Below are positions 53,027-62,422 of a stretch of DNA of 64,000 nucleotides, in pieces. Every line of letters begins with the position of its first letter. Position 1 is the stretch's first letter. The notes under the pieces were generated by a model. The model was not told where the DNA came from, did no database searches, and saw only the letters and a program-made list of their open reading frames with translations. The stretch is taken from the NCBI RefSeq assembly GCF_006546985.1, contig NZ_VATK01000010.1, forward strand, positions 1-64,000. The letters are read 5' to 3'. Source of the DNA: Bacillus sp. 03113 (GTDB lineage: Bacteria > Bacillota > Bacilli > Bacillales > Cytobacillaceae). A program made the position numbers and the translations under genes.

Positions 53027-53341
53027 TTAAGCATATTTTGAAATGGTTTCAATTAATGCTTCTTTTGGTTTGTAGCCAATCACTTTATCGACTACTTCTC
53101 CATCTTTAAAAATGATCAAAGTCGGGATGCTCATCACGCCAAATGCACCTGTTGTTTGCGGGTTTTCATCTACATTCAGCTTAGTGATTTTCACTTGATC
53201 TCCCATTTCATGATCAATTTCCTCTAAAATAGGGGCAATCATTTTACATGGACCGCACCATGGTGCCCAAAAATCTGCTAGCACTAATCCTTCTTTTGTT
53301 TCTGATTGAAAATTTTGATCGCTTATATGTGAAATAGCCAT
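53027..53341 (-). CDS. trxA: Thioredoxin
   Basis: A 104-residue thioredoxin with the active site WCGPC ([14 protein letters not shown], about 28-41), the cis-proline loop [12 protein letters not shown] and a C-terminal helix. It reduces protein disulfides using thioredoxin reductase. The start ATG 53341 follows GGAGGA. It is 22 bases downstream of the IDEAL gene and probably co-transcribed. Whether this is the main trxA or an additional copy cannot be told from the window. Confidence 0.93.
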   Translation of the reverse strand: MAISHISDQNFQSETKEGLVLADFWAPWCGPCKMIAPILEEIDHEMGDQVKITKLNVDENPQTTGAFGVMSIPTLIIFKDGEVVDKVIGYKPKEALIETISKYA

Positions 53342-53363
53342 TTTACATTCCTCCATTATTTTT

Positions 53364-53744
53364 TTATTTCAAAGAGTTTCCAATTCCGTTTTCATTAGAT
53401 ATAGTTTCAATTTTACTTTTACGATCTTTTGATTTTTGACGAATAGATGCTAATTCAGAAGACAATTCTAAAAACCACTGTTCATCCTTTGTAAGCAGTG
53501 CAAGATCAATTAAGGCTAACAGCTGCTGCTCATTAACGGTTGTTAACACTGGAAGCTTTTTCACTCCTCTGCTTTCAATCCAAATTGATTTTCCAATAAT
53601 TTTCTCGTTATCACTTTTCACAACGTAAACTCTAAATTTACTGTGCACCTCATTGATTGCTTGAATATAACCATAGACCAATTCTCCGTAATTAGAGCTT
53701 CCATTAATCCAATCACCAGTGACCAATTCATATTTTTCTGTCAT
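53364..53744 (-). CDS. IDEAL-domain protein
   Basis: A 126-residue protein. The first 70 residues resemble a small beta domain ([20 protein letters not shown]). Residues 73-100 carry the IDEAL motif ([20 protein letters not shown]), as in ComK-regulatory helices that bind Clp or MecA-type adaptors. The tail ([20 protein letters not shown]) is polar and likely disordered. ATG behind AAAGGGGTG. Family members in Bacillus are small regulators of unknown partner. Confidence 0.8.
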   Translation of the reverse strand: MTEKYELVTGDWINGSSNYGELVYGYIQAINEVHSKFRVYVVKSDNEKIIGKSIWIESRGVKKLPVLTTVNEQQLLALIDLALLTKDEQWFLELSSELASIRQKSKDRKSKIETISNENGIGNSLK

Positions 53745-53996
53745 TTTTCACACCCCTTTAAATGTTTATAAAAAAGTTACAGTTTACCTATGTTGATTTA
53801 ATCTGCAATAAGGAAAATGAGCTTCATCTTCGAGCAAAACCCACATTAAAACATGTGTATGGACGGATTTTGTTATGTTCTGGACTGTTTTCCTATTAAT
53901 TTGGACAGATTACTCTTCGATGTAGGCGCTTTTAACTTAAATGTAGACGTTTTCACCCTTTTTTTCGCCAATAACTTAATGCAGATTAATAAACCT

Positions 53997-54422
53997 TTAC
54001 GTACATTGCTTAATCTTTTCTAAAACAGAATGAATGGTAATTTTTTCTAAATATTGTTCAAAATACACTTCAGCTTCATTAAAAATTTGATCCATAACAA
54101 CTTGGGTATTCGATGAAATCGGGCATGCTTGATCTGGATCTCCCGTACACCAATTTGGCTTTAACTTTCCAGGTGAGACCACTCGATAAATTTGCGCTAG
54201 CGTTACCTCTTGAGGATTACAGTCAAGAATATACCCTCCGCCGATTCCCTCTTTAGTCTTTACAAAACCTTTCTTGCGTAAGCAGCTCATCATCTTTCGA
54301 ATTCTAGCAGGGTTTGTTGAAACATTTGCTGCGATCATCTCACTACTTGCCATATGATCTGGAATATAAGCTAAATAGACTAAACTATGCACGGCTATGG
54401 TAAAATCACTGTTCAATTTCAT
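53997..54422 (-). CDS. Rrf2-family transcriptional regulator
   Basis: A 141-residue Rrf2 protein: MKLNSDFTIAVHSLVYLAYI, the helix-turn-helix SSEMIAANVSTNPARIRKMM, the wing KTKEGIGGGYILDC and a dimerisation helix. Cysteines in WCTGDPDQACPIS could bind a cluster or act as a redox switch, but the NsrR/IscR three-Cys spacing is not obvious. I choose ATG 54422 behind GAGGAGG over an in-frame start 18 codons upstream. It is similar in type to B. subtilis YwnA. Divergent from comB by about 190 bases. Confidence 0.85.
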   Translation of the reverse strand: MKLNSDFTIAVHSLVYLAYIPDHMASSEMIAANVSTNPARIRKMMSCLRKKGFVKTKEGIGGGYILDCNPQEVTLAQIYRVVSPGKLKPNWCTGDPDQACPISSNTQVVMDQIFNEAEVYFEQYLEKITIHSVLEKIKQCT

Positions 54423-54610
54423 GCTCCTCCTCAAGATGATTACTGTAATTTTAATATGTACAGTTGGATTAGTCAAGAAAAAAACTTGCTTCGACTATGC
54501 GGAATTTTACTTTTTTCTATTCTTTTTTCAAAACTATACAGATAAAGGAATGAATCTCAACTCATGGAATATCATTATCGTAATTGGGATAGCTAAAAGG
54601 AGAGAAAAAA

Positions 54611-55327
54611 ATGCATATTCAAACGGTCGCAAAAGTTGAAGAGATTAGCCTTAAACAAGTAATCGATAAAACAGTTATCGTTATTGATGTGCTGAGAGCT
54701 TCAAGCACAATTGTAACAGCCTTAGCTTCAGGTTTTACGTCCGTTATTCCAGTTCAATCAGCTGATGAAGCATTTGCTTTACACTCATTCAATAACGTCC
54801 TAGCAGGAGAATGGCATTGCAAAAAAAGAGAAGGTTTTGAGTACAATAATTCACCTGTTTCGATTCGAAAAAAAGATCATACAGGCAAACACCTTATTTT
54901 AACTACCACAAATGGGACTAGAGCGATTGAAAAAGCACGAAAAGCAGACAGCCTCTTCATTGGTTGTTTTCTTAACGCCTCAGCTTGTATGAATCAAGCT
55001 ATGAAACAACATCGAGATATAACCATCTATTGTGCAGGAACTAGGAATGAATTTGCTTTAGAAGACGGCCTTGCAGCAGGATTTATGGTCCATTTAGCAA
55101 AGAAACAAACCCCCTCCATTGAGATCTGTGATTTCTCAGAAGCAATGGAATCCTGCTATCTTCAACTAGCGCACCGACTTCCTAACCTTCTTTATACGAC
55201 GACTACAGGAAAACGGCTTGTTAAACACCAGTATACAGAAGATATTGACTATTGCAGTCAAATCGATCTATTACAAATTGTCCCAATTGAAAAGGAAAAT
55301 AGAATACTTTCTTGTTCAGACACATAA
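54611..55327 (+). CDS. comB: 2-phosphosulfolactate phosphatase (ComB family, YitC-like)
   Basis: A 238-residue member of the ComB phosphatase family: [53 protein letters not shown] and [17 protein letters not shown]. It dephosphorylates 2-phosphosulfolactate to 3-sulfolactate, which Bacillus stores in spores. Phosphosulfolactate synthase (comA) lies about 2 kb away on the other strand, so the pathway is present but split. ATG behind AAAAGGAGAG. Sulfolactate genes in B. subtilis are sporulation-controlled; I could not fix a promoter here. Confidence 0.88.
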   Translation: MHIQTVAKVEEISLKQVIDKTVIVIDVLRASSTIVTALASGFTSVIPVQSADEAFALHSFNNVLAGEWHCKKREGFEYNNSPVSIRKKDHTGKHLILTTTNGTRAIEKARKADSLFIGCFLNASACMNQAMKQHRDITIYCAGTRNEFALEDGLAAGFMVHLAKKQTPSIEICDFSEAMESCYLQLAHRLPNLLYTTTTGKRLVKHQYTEDIDYCSQIDLLQIVPIEKENRILSCSDT

Positions 55328-55362
55328 AACTGATAGTAGAAATGGGACAGGGGTTGAAATCT

Positions 55363-55833
55363 TTGAATATTTCTTCAAGTGAATTCGCACTCGTCATTCT
55401 TATCTTAATCGGCTTGATCGGTCGCTCTCCAATTATTGCTACTGCTGCCAGCCTCTTATTAGTGTTGAAATTGTCTTCATTGGACCGTTTATTTCCAATG
55501 ATCGAACGGCGTGGTTTGGAACTTGGGCTTCTGTTTTTAACGATATCAGTTTTAGTTCCATTCGCCAGCGGAAAAATTACCGGGAAAGATCTTTTACTCC
55601 TCCTTACAACCCTTTCTGGAGCGGTTGCCTTGGCAGGAGGTGCACTTGCTACGTATATGAATGGAAAAGGATTGGAAATGCTTCGTGTCGAGCCGCATAT
55701 GATCATCGGCCTAGTTGTTGGTTCCATTATCGGAATCGTTTTTTTGCGCGGGATTCCAGTCGGCCCTCTTATGGCAGCGGCAATCGCTGCTTTACTTATG
55801 AAAATCATCTATTTAGTATCAAAAATTTTCTAG
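55363..55833 (+). CDS. DUF441 membrane protein, YtwI-like
   Basis: A 156-residue protein with four to five helices: [40 protein letters not shown] and [20 protein letters not shown]. This is the DUF441 pattern. I prefer TTG 55363 because AGGGG lies nine bases upstream and relatives have this length; an in-frame ATG at 55312 overlaps the comB stop. It ends one base before the stop of a convergent transporter gene, with no room for a terminator between. The function is unknown. Confidence 0.8.
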   Translation: MNISSSEFALVILILIGLIGRSPIIATAASLLLVLKLSSLDRLFPMIERRGLELGLLFLTISVLVPFASGKITGKDLLLLLTTLSGAVALAGGALATYMNGKGLEMLRVEPHMIIGLVVGSIIGIVFLRGIPVGPLMAAAIAALLMKIIYLVSKIF

Positions 55834-55834
55834 G

Positions 55835-57097
55835 TTAGGTGGTTGGTACTTTCGTCCTTTTTTTAAAAAGAGTAGCCAATTGTTGCGGACTTCCTGTTTC
55901 TCCTTTTTTATGTTTGCCCGGTTTGATGAAAAAAATAGCAATCAGTAAGGTTAACAAGCTTAAACCAGCCATACTGAAAAAAACGGTCTTATGAGAAATT
56001 TTCATCAACCAGCTAAAAAGAGGCGGACCAAATGCGACACCAAGAAAACGAACACTGCCATATAAAGAAGTAATCATGCCTCTTTCTGCTTTTTCAACAG
56101 ATCCTGTAATTAATGTATTCAAACACGGCAGCAATAGCCCTGTTCCGATGCTGCCAAGCGTTATAAGACTAATCAAGAAGTATAATTTTTGAAAGAAAGA
56201 GACGGTAAACATGGCAACTGTTAAAAGGACAAGTCCGATAACCATGATTCTTTGAATCAATGGTTTGTTTTGCTTAATTTTTGCACCAGTAATATAAGCT
56301 GTAACTACCATCCCTAATAATGGTATGGCTAGAATACTCCCTTTAATAATCCCGTCAATTTTAAACGTTTCTTCAAAAACATTAGATAAATAAAATAAGA
56401 TGCCAAAAAGGATAAATAAGCCGACTGCTCCTACAAAAAACGAAGGAATCAGCCATTTCCCTTGCTGTTTAAATATTTTCTTTAAGGCACTGAGATATTC
56501 AGGCAGAGGCTTCCCTTCCATTTTTTTCTTTTCCTTTACCCCGAACCATATAAAAACAGCTGTTGCAAAGCAGAGAATTGGAAAGGTAAAAAACACAGCA
56601 TACCAAGTAATAAGAGCAATAATAGATCCAACAATTGGCGAGATGATTTTGCCTATTCCATTCGAAGATTCATTAATCCCAAGTGCCTTACTCTCTTCTG
56701 CCCCTGAATAAATATCACCGATTAAAGCCATCGCGATCGGAGAGGTGCCTGCAGCTCCAATCCCTTGTATGACTCTTCCTATTATGATGATCAAATAAGA
56801 ATTTTCCATTAACCAAGCTGCTAACCCTGAAATGATTCCTCCGACCCCATAGATCACTAATGAAACAATAATAATCCACTTACGTCCAAAACGATCGGAT
56901 AAATAACCAACTATAGGAATAATCAAGCCTGCCGCGAGTGAAAACATTGTGATGAAAAGACTGACTTGAAATTGCGATAAGTCCAATTTTGATTTCATGG
57001 TTGGAAGTACAGGTACCAACATTGAATTTCCTAGTACCATAACTAAAGGGATAAGGGAGATCGCAACCATACTTATTGTTCCTTGCTTTGCCTCCAT
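55835..57097 (-). CDS. MFS efflux transporter, YitG/Blt-like
   Basis: A 420-residue major facilitator with 12 helices. The MFS loop 2-3 motif is GYLSDRFGRKWIII, and motif C-like GRVIQGIGAAGTSPIAMALI marks the drug:proton antiporter-1 branch. ATG 57097 follows GGGAGGAAGG. In B. subtilis a similar transporter, yitG, sits near yitCD (sulfolactate genes), and here the gene again lies between comB and comA. Sulfolactate export or uptake is a possibility, but drug-type substrates fit the family equally well. Confidence 0.82.
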   Translation of the reverse strand: MEAKQGTISMVAISLIPLVMVLGNSMLVPVLPTMKSKLDLSQFQVSLFITMFSLAAGLIIPIVGYLSDRFGRKWIIIVSLVIYGVGGIISGLAAWLMENSYLIIIIGRVIQGIGAAGTSPIAMALIGDIYSGAEESKALGINESSNGIGKIISPIVGSIIALITWYAVFFTFPILCFATAVFIWFGVKEKKKMEGKPLPEYLSALKKIFKQQGKWLIPSFFVGAVGLFILFGILFYLSNVFEETFKIDGIIKGSILAIPLLGMVVTAYITGAKIKQNKPLIQRIMVIGLVLLTVAMFTVSFFQKLYFLISLITLGSIGTGLLLPCLNTLITGSVEKAERGMITSLYGSVRFLGVAFGPPLFSWLMKISHKTVFFSMAGLSLLTLLIAIFFIKPGKHKKGETGSPQQLATLFKKRTKVPTT

Positions 57098-57245
57098 TTT
57101 TTCCTTCCTCCCGTGTTTAATTTGTTCTCTGTTTACCATTTCCCTTAGTTGACTATTTAATTCAAATCGATACCACCAATTTCAGTAAGTACGTTTCAGC
57201 AAGCCAAAAACAGCTGGAATTAGATAGAGAGTCTACACCATCTAA

Positions 57246-57279
57246 AAAATCCCACCTAGTCTACACATTGAGGTGGGAG
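57246..57279 (-). terminator. Terminator of comA
   Basis: CCCACCT (57251-57257) pairs with AGGTGGG (57271-57277); the minus strand continues GGGATTTTTTAG. It is about 110 bases past the comA stop. Confidence 0.75.
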
Positions 57280-57390
57280 ATGATCATAGTTAATATTTTA
57301 ATAAAGGGAGAATGAGAACACGGGAAGAAGATGTTAGCTCACGGCTGGGTTCCGAAACCATTAAGAAAAAACAAAGTTTTCTCCATTTAT

Positions 57391-58215
57391 TTATTCAAAG
57401 TGCAAAATAGGCGTTGATTGTTTTTTTGCAAATGTATCGAACCTTAGCCCCCTTCTGAGGCATTCTAGATTATAAGCATCTTCAAATTGGATATTCCCCA
57501 TATTTACGTTCCTGCCCCAAAAGTGAATTAATTCGATCTGTTGTTTACTTTGCGGAGCTTCCCATATAAGATTTTGTCTCATCTGTCTGTTAATCGTTTT
57601 TTCGCAATCACGAAGAAATTCTTTGTCAACCATGCCTTCATTATTGTAAATGCCGACATTTTTACCCGATTCCCTTCCTTCAACAATCACATAGGAAGCA
57701 CCGCATTCAAGATCAGAATAAAGGGTGCGTTCTAATTCCTTTACTGCAAATTGGCTTCCTTGAGCTTTTTTTCCACACTCTGTTAAAACCGAAAATCCAT
57801 TTGTAATTGCTTCTAGAATCATCTCTCTTCTGCTTCTCATTGGTAAATCAATCGTCCCATCAGAAATTTCTAGATGATCAAAACCTATTTTCTGCATATA
57901 ATCGAAATATTCTTGTATGACACCTTGATGATAGGCGATTTCAAATAAAGTACCACCCGGATATAAAATGACATTCGCTTTTTTGGCTAAAAGCAGCTTT
58001 TTTTTCAAAAGTTCAAAAGGATATAACATGGTTGTGCCAAAACCAAGTTTAATATAGTCAACATATGGACCTACTAGTTGTAAGAACTCTTCAAATAAAG
58101 TGATACTGATTCCTTTATCAATTAACATCGTTAAACCAAGCTTTTCAGATTTACTTATTCTTTCTCCCGATGGATCCAAAAGCTGCGGTTGACAAATATT
58201 TTCCGATTGGTTCAC
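57391..58215 (-). CDS. comA: Phosphosulfolactate synthase (ComA family, YitD-like)
   Basis: A 274-residue barrel enzyme that adds sulfite to phosphoenolpyruvate to form 2-phospho-3-sulfolactate. Landmarks are GLTMLIDKGISITLFEEFLQ, YIKLGFGTTMLYP, VILYPGGTLFEIA and DHLEISDGTIDLP. Start GTG 58215 follows AGGAGGG by nine bases; the frame upstream to 58257 lacks a site. Together with comB it gives the spore sulfolactate branch. The gene upstream on the same strand (58295-58594) may be in the same transcript. Confidence 0.9.
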   Translation of the reverse strand: MNQSENICQPQLLDPSGERISKSEKLGLTMLIDKGISITLFEEFLQLVGPYVDYIKLGFGTTMLYPFELLKKKLLLAKKANVILYPGGTLFEIAYHQGVIQEYFDYMQKIGFDHLEISDGTIDLPMRSRREMILEAITNGFSVLTECGKKAQGSQFAVKELERTLYSDLECGASYVIVEGRESGKNVGIYNNEGMVDKEFLRDCEKTINRQMRQNLIWEAPQSKQQIELIHFWGRNVNMGNIQFEDAYNLECLRRGLRFDTFAKKQSTPILHFE

Positions 58216-58294
58216 AGAAACAATCCCTCCTAATGGGTAAATGTCTATGTAAACCATCGTATGCTTATAAGTGTCAAAGGTTTCTTGTTATCTT

Positions 58295-58594
58295 TTATTG
58301 TTCTTGTACATCTTTGTTCTTATCGATGTCCATTGCTTCACCGCCAAGATGAATATAGAGGCATGGTTCCTTCTCTCCTTCTCCAAGAATTGATTTTTTT
58401 AGGCCATCGATGAATTTAGATGTGAGATCAATGAAGTTCTGCTTTTCTCCTAGATTATCTAGTTGACCCATGATGTAAAGGTCCTTATCCTCTTTATACA
58501 AATAAGAAATATATCCCACAGCTTTTCCATTAGAATCGACCACATTTATAATTTCTCCTTGCTGATTGCGAAACTCCGGTTGAAAAAAGATCAA
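58295..58594 (-). CDS. Hypothetical 99-residue protein upstream of comA
   Basis: A small soluble protein: EIINVVDSNGKAVGYISYLY, DKDLYIMGQLDNLGEKQNFI and an acidic tail with IHLGGEAMDIDKNKDVQEQ. It starts TTG 58594 nine bases after AAAGGAG. It lies 79 bases upstream of comA on the same strand. I do not recognise the family; by position it might be linked to sulfolactate metabolism or sporulation. Confidence 0.6.
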   Translation of the reverse strand: MIFFQPEFRNQQGEIINVVDSNGKAVGYISYLYKEDKDLYIMGQLDNLGEKQNFIDLTSKFIDGLKKSILGEGEKEPCLYIHLGGEAMDIDKNKDVQEQ

Positions 58595-58744
58595 TCGTCA
58601 AAACTCCTTTAGCAATATAAGTTTAAACAGTTCTCCCTTATATTGGCTAAAAAAAATTTAAAAAATACATTTTTCAGTTTTAGTGAGTAAGATTCCATTC
58701 TACTTATTTTGTTACGACCAGAATAAGTAATAAATTATATAATC

Positions 58745-58763
58745 TTGAGGAAATTTTCCTCAA
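58745..58763 (-). other. Hairpin at the rpiA stop codon
   Basis: TTGAGGAAA pairs with TTTCCTCAA around the stop codon of rpiA. The following minus-strand sequence is A/T-rich but lacks a clean T-run, so it may be a weak terminator or a 3' stabilising stem. Confidence 0.4.
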
Positions 58764-59431
58764 GCATTAAATAAAGTTTCAATATTTCCATTTTTCCCGC
58801 CAATTACAATTGTATCTGCCATATTTACAAAAAGACCATTCTCAACTACACCTGGAATCATATTTAACATTTTATTCAATTTGACAGCATCATGTATTTT
58901 CTCAAAATAGCAATCCAATATGTAATTTCCATTATCTGTGATAAAAGGGGCATGATGATCCATTCGCAATTTAGGATTGCAGCCTAATGTACGGATCTGG
59001 CTGCAAGTTATTTCCCAACCAAATTGTACAATCTCAACGGGTAACGGAAACTGGCCTAATTGTTCAACATATTTTGATTCATCAATAACCACAATGAAAC
59101 GCTCCGAAATTGAGGCAATCATTTTTTCACGTAATAAAGCTCCTCCACCACCTTTTATAAGTTCAAAGTCCGGATTTGCTTCATCAGCTCCATCTATTGT
59201 TAAATCTAAGCGATTGATAGAAGACAGGTTTACTAATGGAATCCCTAATTCAAGCGCAAGCTTTTCCGTGCTTTTTGAGGTAGGAACGCCTCTTATATCA
59301 AGTCCTTTTTTTACTAACTCGCCTAGCTTTAAAATAGACCAATAAACAGTTGATCCAGTTCCAAGTCCTAAAAGCATTCCATCTATCACATATTCAATGG
59401 CTTTTTCACCCGCCACCCTTTTAGCATCCAT
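58760..59431 (-). CDS. rpiA: Ribose-5-phosphate isomerase A
   Basis: A 223-residue RpiA that interconverts ribose-5-phosphate and ribulose-5-phosphate in the pentose phosphate pathway. Landmarks are LGLGTGSTVYWSI, GVPTSKSTEKLALELGIPLV, TIDGADEANPDFELIKGGGG with catalytic residues, ALLREKMIAS and VIDESKYVEQLG. ATG behind TAGGTGGGAT. Most Bacillus rely on the unrelated RpiB, so an RpiA is somewhat uncommon. Appears monocistronic. Confidence 0.93.
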   Translation of the reverse strand: MDAKRVAGEKAIEYVIDGMLLGLGTGSTVYWSILKLGELVKKGLDIRGVPTSKSTEKLALELGIPLVNLSSINRLDLTIDGADEANPDFELIKGGGGALLREKMIASISERFIVVIDESKYVEQLGQFPLPVEIVQFGWEITCSQIRTLGCNPKLRMDHHAPFITDNGNYILDCYFEKIHDAVKLNKMLNMIPGVVENGLFVNMADTIVIGGKNGNIETLFNA

Positions 59432-59566
59432 ATAAACATCCCACCTACACTCTTATACTTATTAATAATATTAACCAAAATATTATTTTTCTCAAAGTTT
59501 TCCGTCTTTAAATATATCCTGTCGATTTACTAACAATTAATATGATTTTTAATGTTACAGATACAA

Positions 59567-59596
59567 AAAAATGGCCGTTGACAATGTCAACAGCCA
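59567..59596 (-). terminator. Terminator of the FtsH-like gene
   Basis: TGGCCGTTGAC pairs with GTCAACAGCCA (one mismatch or wobble) across a 3-base loop; the minus strand runs into seven T residues. It is about 17 bases past the stop. Confidence 0.8.
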
Positions 59597-59612
59597 CTGA
59601 TTAGTTGTAAAT

Positions 59613-61346
59613 TTATTCAGCATCCTTCGTCTCATTATCTTCATCAGATTGTTTCGTTGGAGCTACTTGATCAAGGGAATCCATAACCACATTCGCTTTA
59701 ATCTCAGGAACTTCTTGTCGTGTGTGACCATTCAACCGAACATAAATTTGTTCAATCTCTTCACCTGTTAAGTCGCCTCTCTTCAACAGTTCCTCTGCAA
59801 TCTCGTGGACGAAGTCAGATTGTTCATTCACTAATTTCTTAACTTGAAGCATTTGATCCTTCAATAATTCATTGATCTTTGGACGGAGCTGCTTAAGGGC
59901 GTCTGGCCGTGAACCAATTGATAGCCAACTAAATAGTTCATCACCCATACCGACCATTCCAAGGTAAGCACCTGCTAGGTCTGTAGCCTGCCTTAAATCG
60001 GATGTTACACCATTTAATTTTTTCTGTAAGAACTCCTCTTCAACGGCACGTGCTGCTAAACAAACTTGAATCTCAGCTAAAATTTCACTGTCGCTACGGT
60101 TATAGCGCTCTTTCGTTGGTTTAGTTGCAGCAAGACCAAGCGCACCTCCTCGGCGGATGATGGTCACTTTCCAGACTCGTTCATATGGCTTTAACAAATA
60201 CTGGGCTACCGCATGACCAGCTTCATGGTAGGCGACGTTTCGCTTCTCATCATCACTCATAGAGCGGAGAGGCTGCTTGAGGCCCCACTCATACGTTTCC
60301 ATTGCATTACGGAAGTCTTCGTAGCTGGCATCCTGAGCGCCACGCTGATGGGCCATCACAATCGATTCGTTGACGATATGCTTGATCTGTGCTGGACTGT
60401 AGCCAATCGTATCTAATGCTGCCCTTTCTGGTGTAAGAGTAGCATCTCTCTTCACCTTATCAAGATAATATAGGAAGACATCCACTCGTCCATCATAGTC
60501 GGGTGAATCGACCCAAAGCTGTCGATCAAAGCGGCCAGGACGAAGTAATGCTTGATCAAGTACATCTGGCAAATTGGTTGCAGCAACAGTTAATACAGCA
60601 GGTCTCTCTGCTTTTTTACGGCGCAGCCCAAGTGATCGAAGCAGCTTGGCAAAACGTGAATTATCAATGTTTGGCGGGTCCATTTGCAAGAGCAGTTCGT
60701 TAAGAAGACCAGTACCGCCGCCCATGCCAAGCAATCCTCCTGCTGCACCTCCACCTGCCGACCGCGACATACCAATGGCATCGATTTCATCGATAAAGAT
60801 GATGCAGGCTCCGTAAACTTTCGCAAGTTTTCTAGCCTTTCTGTAGAGACCCATTACCTTCAAGTTTCCAACACCAAAAAACATATTTTGAAAACTTGGG
60901 GCCGATGCATAAGCAAAGGGGACCTGTGCTTCGTTGGCAATGACCTGAGCAAGGTAGGACTTACCAGTTCCTGGAGGTCCACAGAGCAATAGTCCACGAA
61001 TGGCTTCCCCACCCATTTGCTTGAATTCCTTAACACCTTTCAGCAGGGTTACAATCCTTTTGGCATTCTCAACAATTTCCGGATTGCCCCTATAATCGTC
61101 CCATGTGGATCCAGTCTCACCAGGTAAAATCCAGTACGTACGTCCTCGAGCAAGGAACCAAAAGAGTGCTACAAACTGAATAATGATAAAAACTACGGCA
61201 AATAACAATTGCAACAAAATACTGAGAACTCTAAGCGCGATATTCCATGCTGGTGGACCTCCTGCCCACAATAACCCACCGAGAATGGCAAGAATTGCGA
61301 ACCTAATGAGGAATGTGCGCCACTTGATCCAATGATATCTCTTCAT
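59613..61346 (-). CDS. FtsH-like membrane AAA+ metalloprotease, atypical
   Basis: A 577-residue protein with two close membrane helices (about 12-30 and 42-66) and almost no loop between, unlike ordinary FtsH with its large extracytoplasmic domain. AAA domain: Walker A GPPGTGKS (123-130), Walker B IIFIDEID (182-189), second region of homology LRPGRFDRQLWVD. Two insertions lie in the AAA domain: a Gly-rich stretch near 198-212 and a basic one near 229-248 (FAKLLRSLGLRRKKAERPA). The M41 zinc site is HEAGH (374-378) with the third ligand probably in GVTSDLRQATD. GC content and codon choice look higher than the neighbours, suggesting transfer. Its substrate is unknown. The normal ftsH should be elsewhere. 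Confidence 0.85.
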   Translation of the reverse strand: MKRYHWIKWRTFLIRFAILAILGGLLWAGGPPAWNIALRVLSILLQLLFAVVFIIIQFVALFWFLARGRTYWILPGETGSTWDDYRGNPEIVENAKRIVTLLKGVKEFKQMGGEAIRGLLLCGPPGTGKSYLAQVIANEAQVPFAYASAPSFQNMFFGVGNLKVMGLYRKARKLAKVYGACIIFIDEIDAIGMSRSAGGGAAGGLLGMGGGTGLLNELLLQMDPPNIDNSRFAKLLRSLGLRRKKAERPAVLTVAATNLPDVLDQALLRPGRFDRQLWVDSPDYDGRVDVFLYYLDKVKRDATLTPERAALDTIGYSPAQIKHIVNESIVMAHQRGAQDASYEDFRNAMETYEWGLKQPLRSMSDDEKRNVAYHEAGHAVAQYLLKPYERVWKVTIIRRGGALGLAATKPTKERYNRSDSEILAEIQVCLAARAVEEEFLQKKLNGVTSDLRQATDLAGAYLGMVGMGDELFSWLSIGSRPDALKQLRPKINELLKDQMLQVKKLVNEQSDFVHEIAEELLKRGDLTGEEIEQIYVRLNGHTRQEVPEIKANVVMDSLDQVAPTKQSDEDNETKDAE

Positions 61347-62173
61347 GACCTCACTCCCTTAACTGACTATTTAGATAATTTTTACGAAAGGTCATCTCAA
61401 GTGGTGCCACGGCTTTAAAGACGAAAGGTATATATTCGACACTCCTTTGGTTGCAATGAATCTATTTTTCACTTGGAAATGTCCTATTTTCCATTACCTG
61501 CCCTATTTCATTCGTGACTCAATCCATCTTGCTCTATTTTCTTGAAAAAAGAGGATTGCTCGGATACCTATCTCTTTATAAATTAACACAATAAGAAGGA
61601 ACCATATAATGTAATGCTTACAAATTGATACATCCTTTCTTTTTGTTAATTGGAGTAATCCTTTCACCAAGCTGTAAAAATAGATTCTTAGATAAAGAGA
61701 TTGTTTACTTCCATGAACATTCAAAGTACTGCACTCTTTTAAAAAAAAGAACTTCTATCCTTTTAGAAAACTCATTATTTAGCTAAAGATTTTGCTCTGG
61801 ATACTTGAATTCTTATCATCATATGTATAAGATAGGTTCTTTTATGCTTGTGTCGTTTAACGAATTAAAACATAGATTCGAAGGATAAGAATGAAGCAAC
61901 TTCTTTTTTAAGTAGATGTGAGCCATTATTACACAAGCTAATTAAAGTTGAGAACAGCAGAATTAAAGGATGTAATCATAATGATTAATCATAGTATAGC
62001 AGTAGAAATAACCTTAAGCCAAATGTTTCGTTTATTTTATTTCTTATATTGGAGTTTACAATTGTTATTCAATACATTGAACAACAAAAAGCCTTAATAG
62101 ATGAAAAAAGCCCTTGATAATCCAGGATTAACAAAGACTTGTATTATGCTTTAAAACAAGGTGTATGATGAAC
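61347..62173. other. Long non-coding stretch
   Basis: A/T-rich with no supported gene. A 73-codon minus-strand frame at 61503-61724 has no ribosome site and a composition that looks like translated A/T-rich DNA. Nothing else recognised until the palindromic element. Confidence 0.5.
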
Positions 62174-62400
62174 TTAAATTTAAGGCTGTTTTCGTATAGA
62201 TTGTTGCTTTTAAACTTCAGCCTGCATACACTTCGCTTTCCGTGGGCGAGCGTCAAGCCTCCTCGTCGCATACGCTCCTGCGGGGTCTCGCCTTTCTCGC
62301 ATTCCCACAGGAGTCTACGTGTATGCAGGCTGCTCTGAAGCGTTTCTCCCAATGTTTTTGTCAAAAGCAACAAACTTTGAGAAAACAGCCTAATTTAAAA
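62174..62400. repeat. Nested palindromic element (about 220 bp)
   Basis: Three sets of arms nest around a GC-richer centre. AGGCTGTTTTC (62183-62193) pairs with GAAAACAGCCT (62381-62391); TTGTTGCTTTT (62201-62211) with AAAAGCAACAA (62363-62373); and CAGCCTGCATACAC (62218-62231) with GTGTATGCAGGCTG (62319-62332). The centre (GGGCGAGCG ... CCTCCTCGTCGC ... CTCCTGCGGGGTCTCGC ... CAGGAGTC) matches a repeat I remember as common in Bacillaceae intergenic DNA. No ORF of its own is convincing. It fits a MITE-like or REP-like element. Confidence 0.75.
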
Positions 62401-62422
62401 AAAGTTAGCTATCCCTATTTCT

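Noticed and set aside
57312-57410. 33-codon plus-strand ORF starting MRTREEDVSSRLGS
   Set aside because: The ribosome-like GGGAGA touches the start codon, and the end overlaps the comA 3' end on the other strand; too weak.
61503-61724. 73-codon minus-strand ORF
   Set aside because: No ribosome site, composition typical of random A/T-rich DNA.
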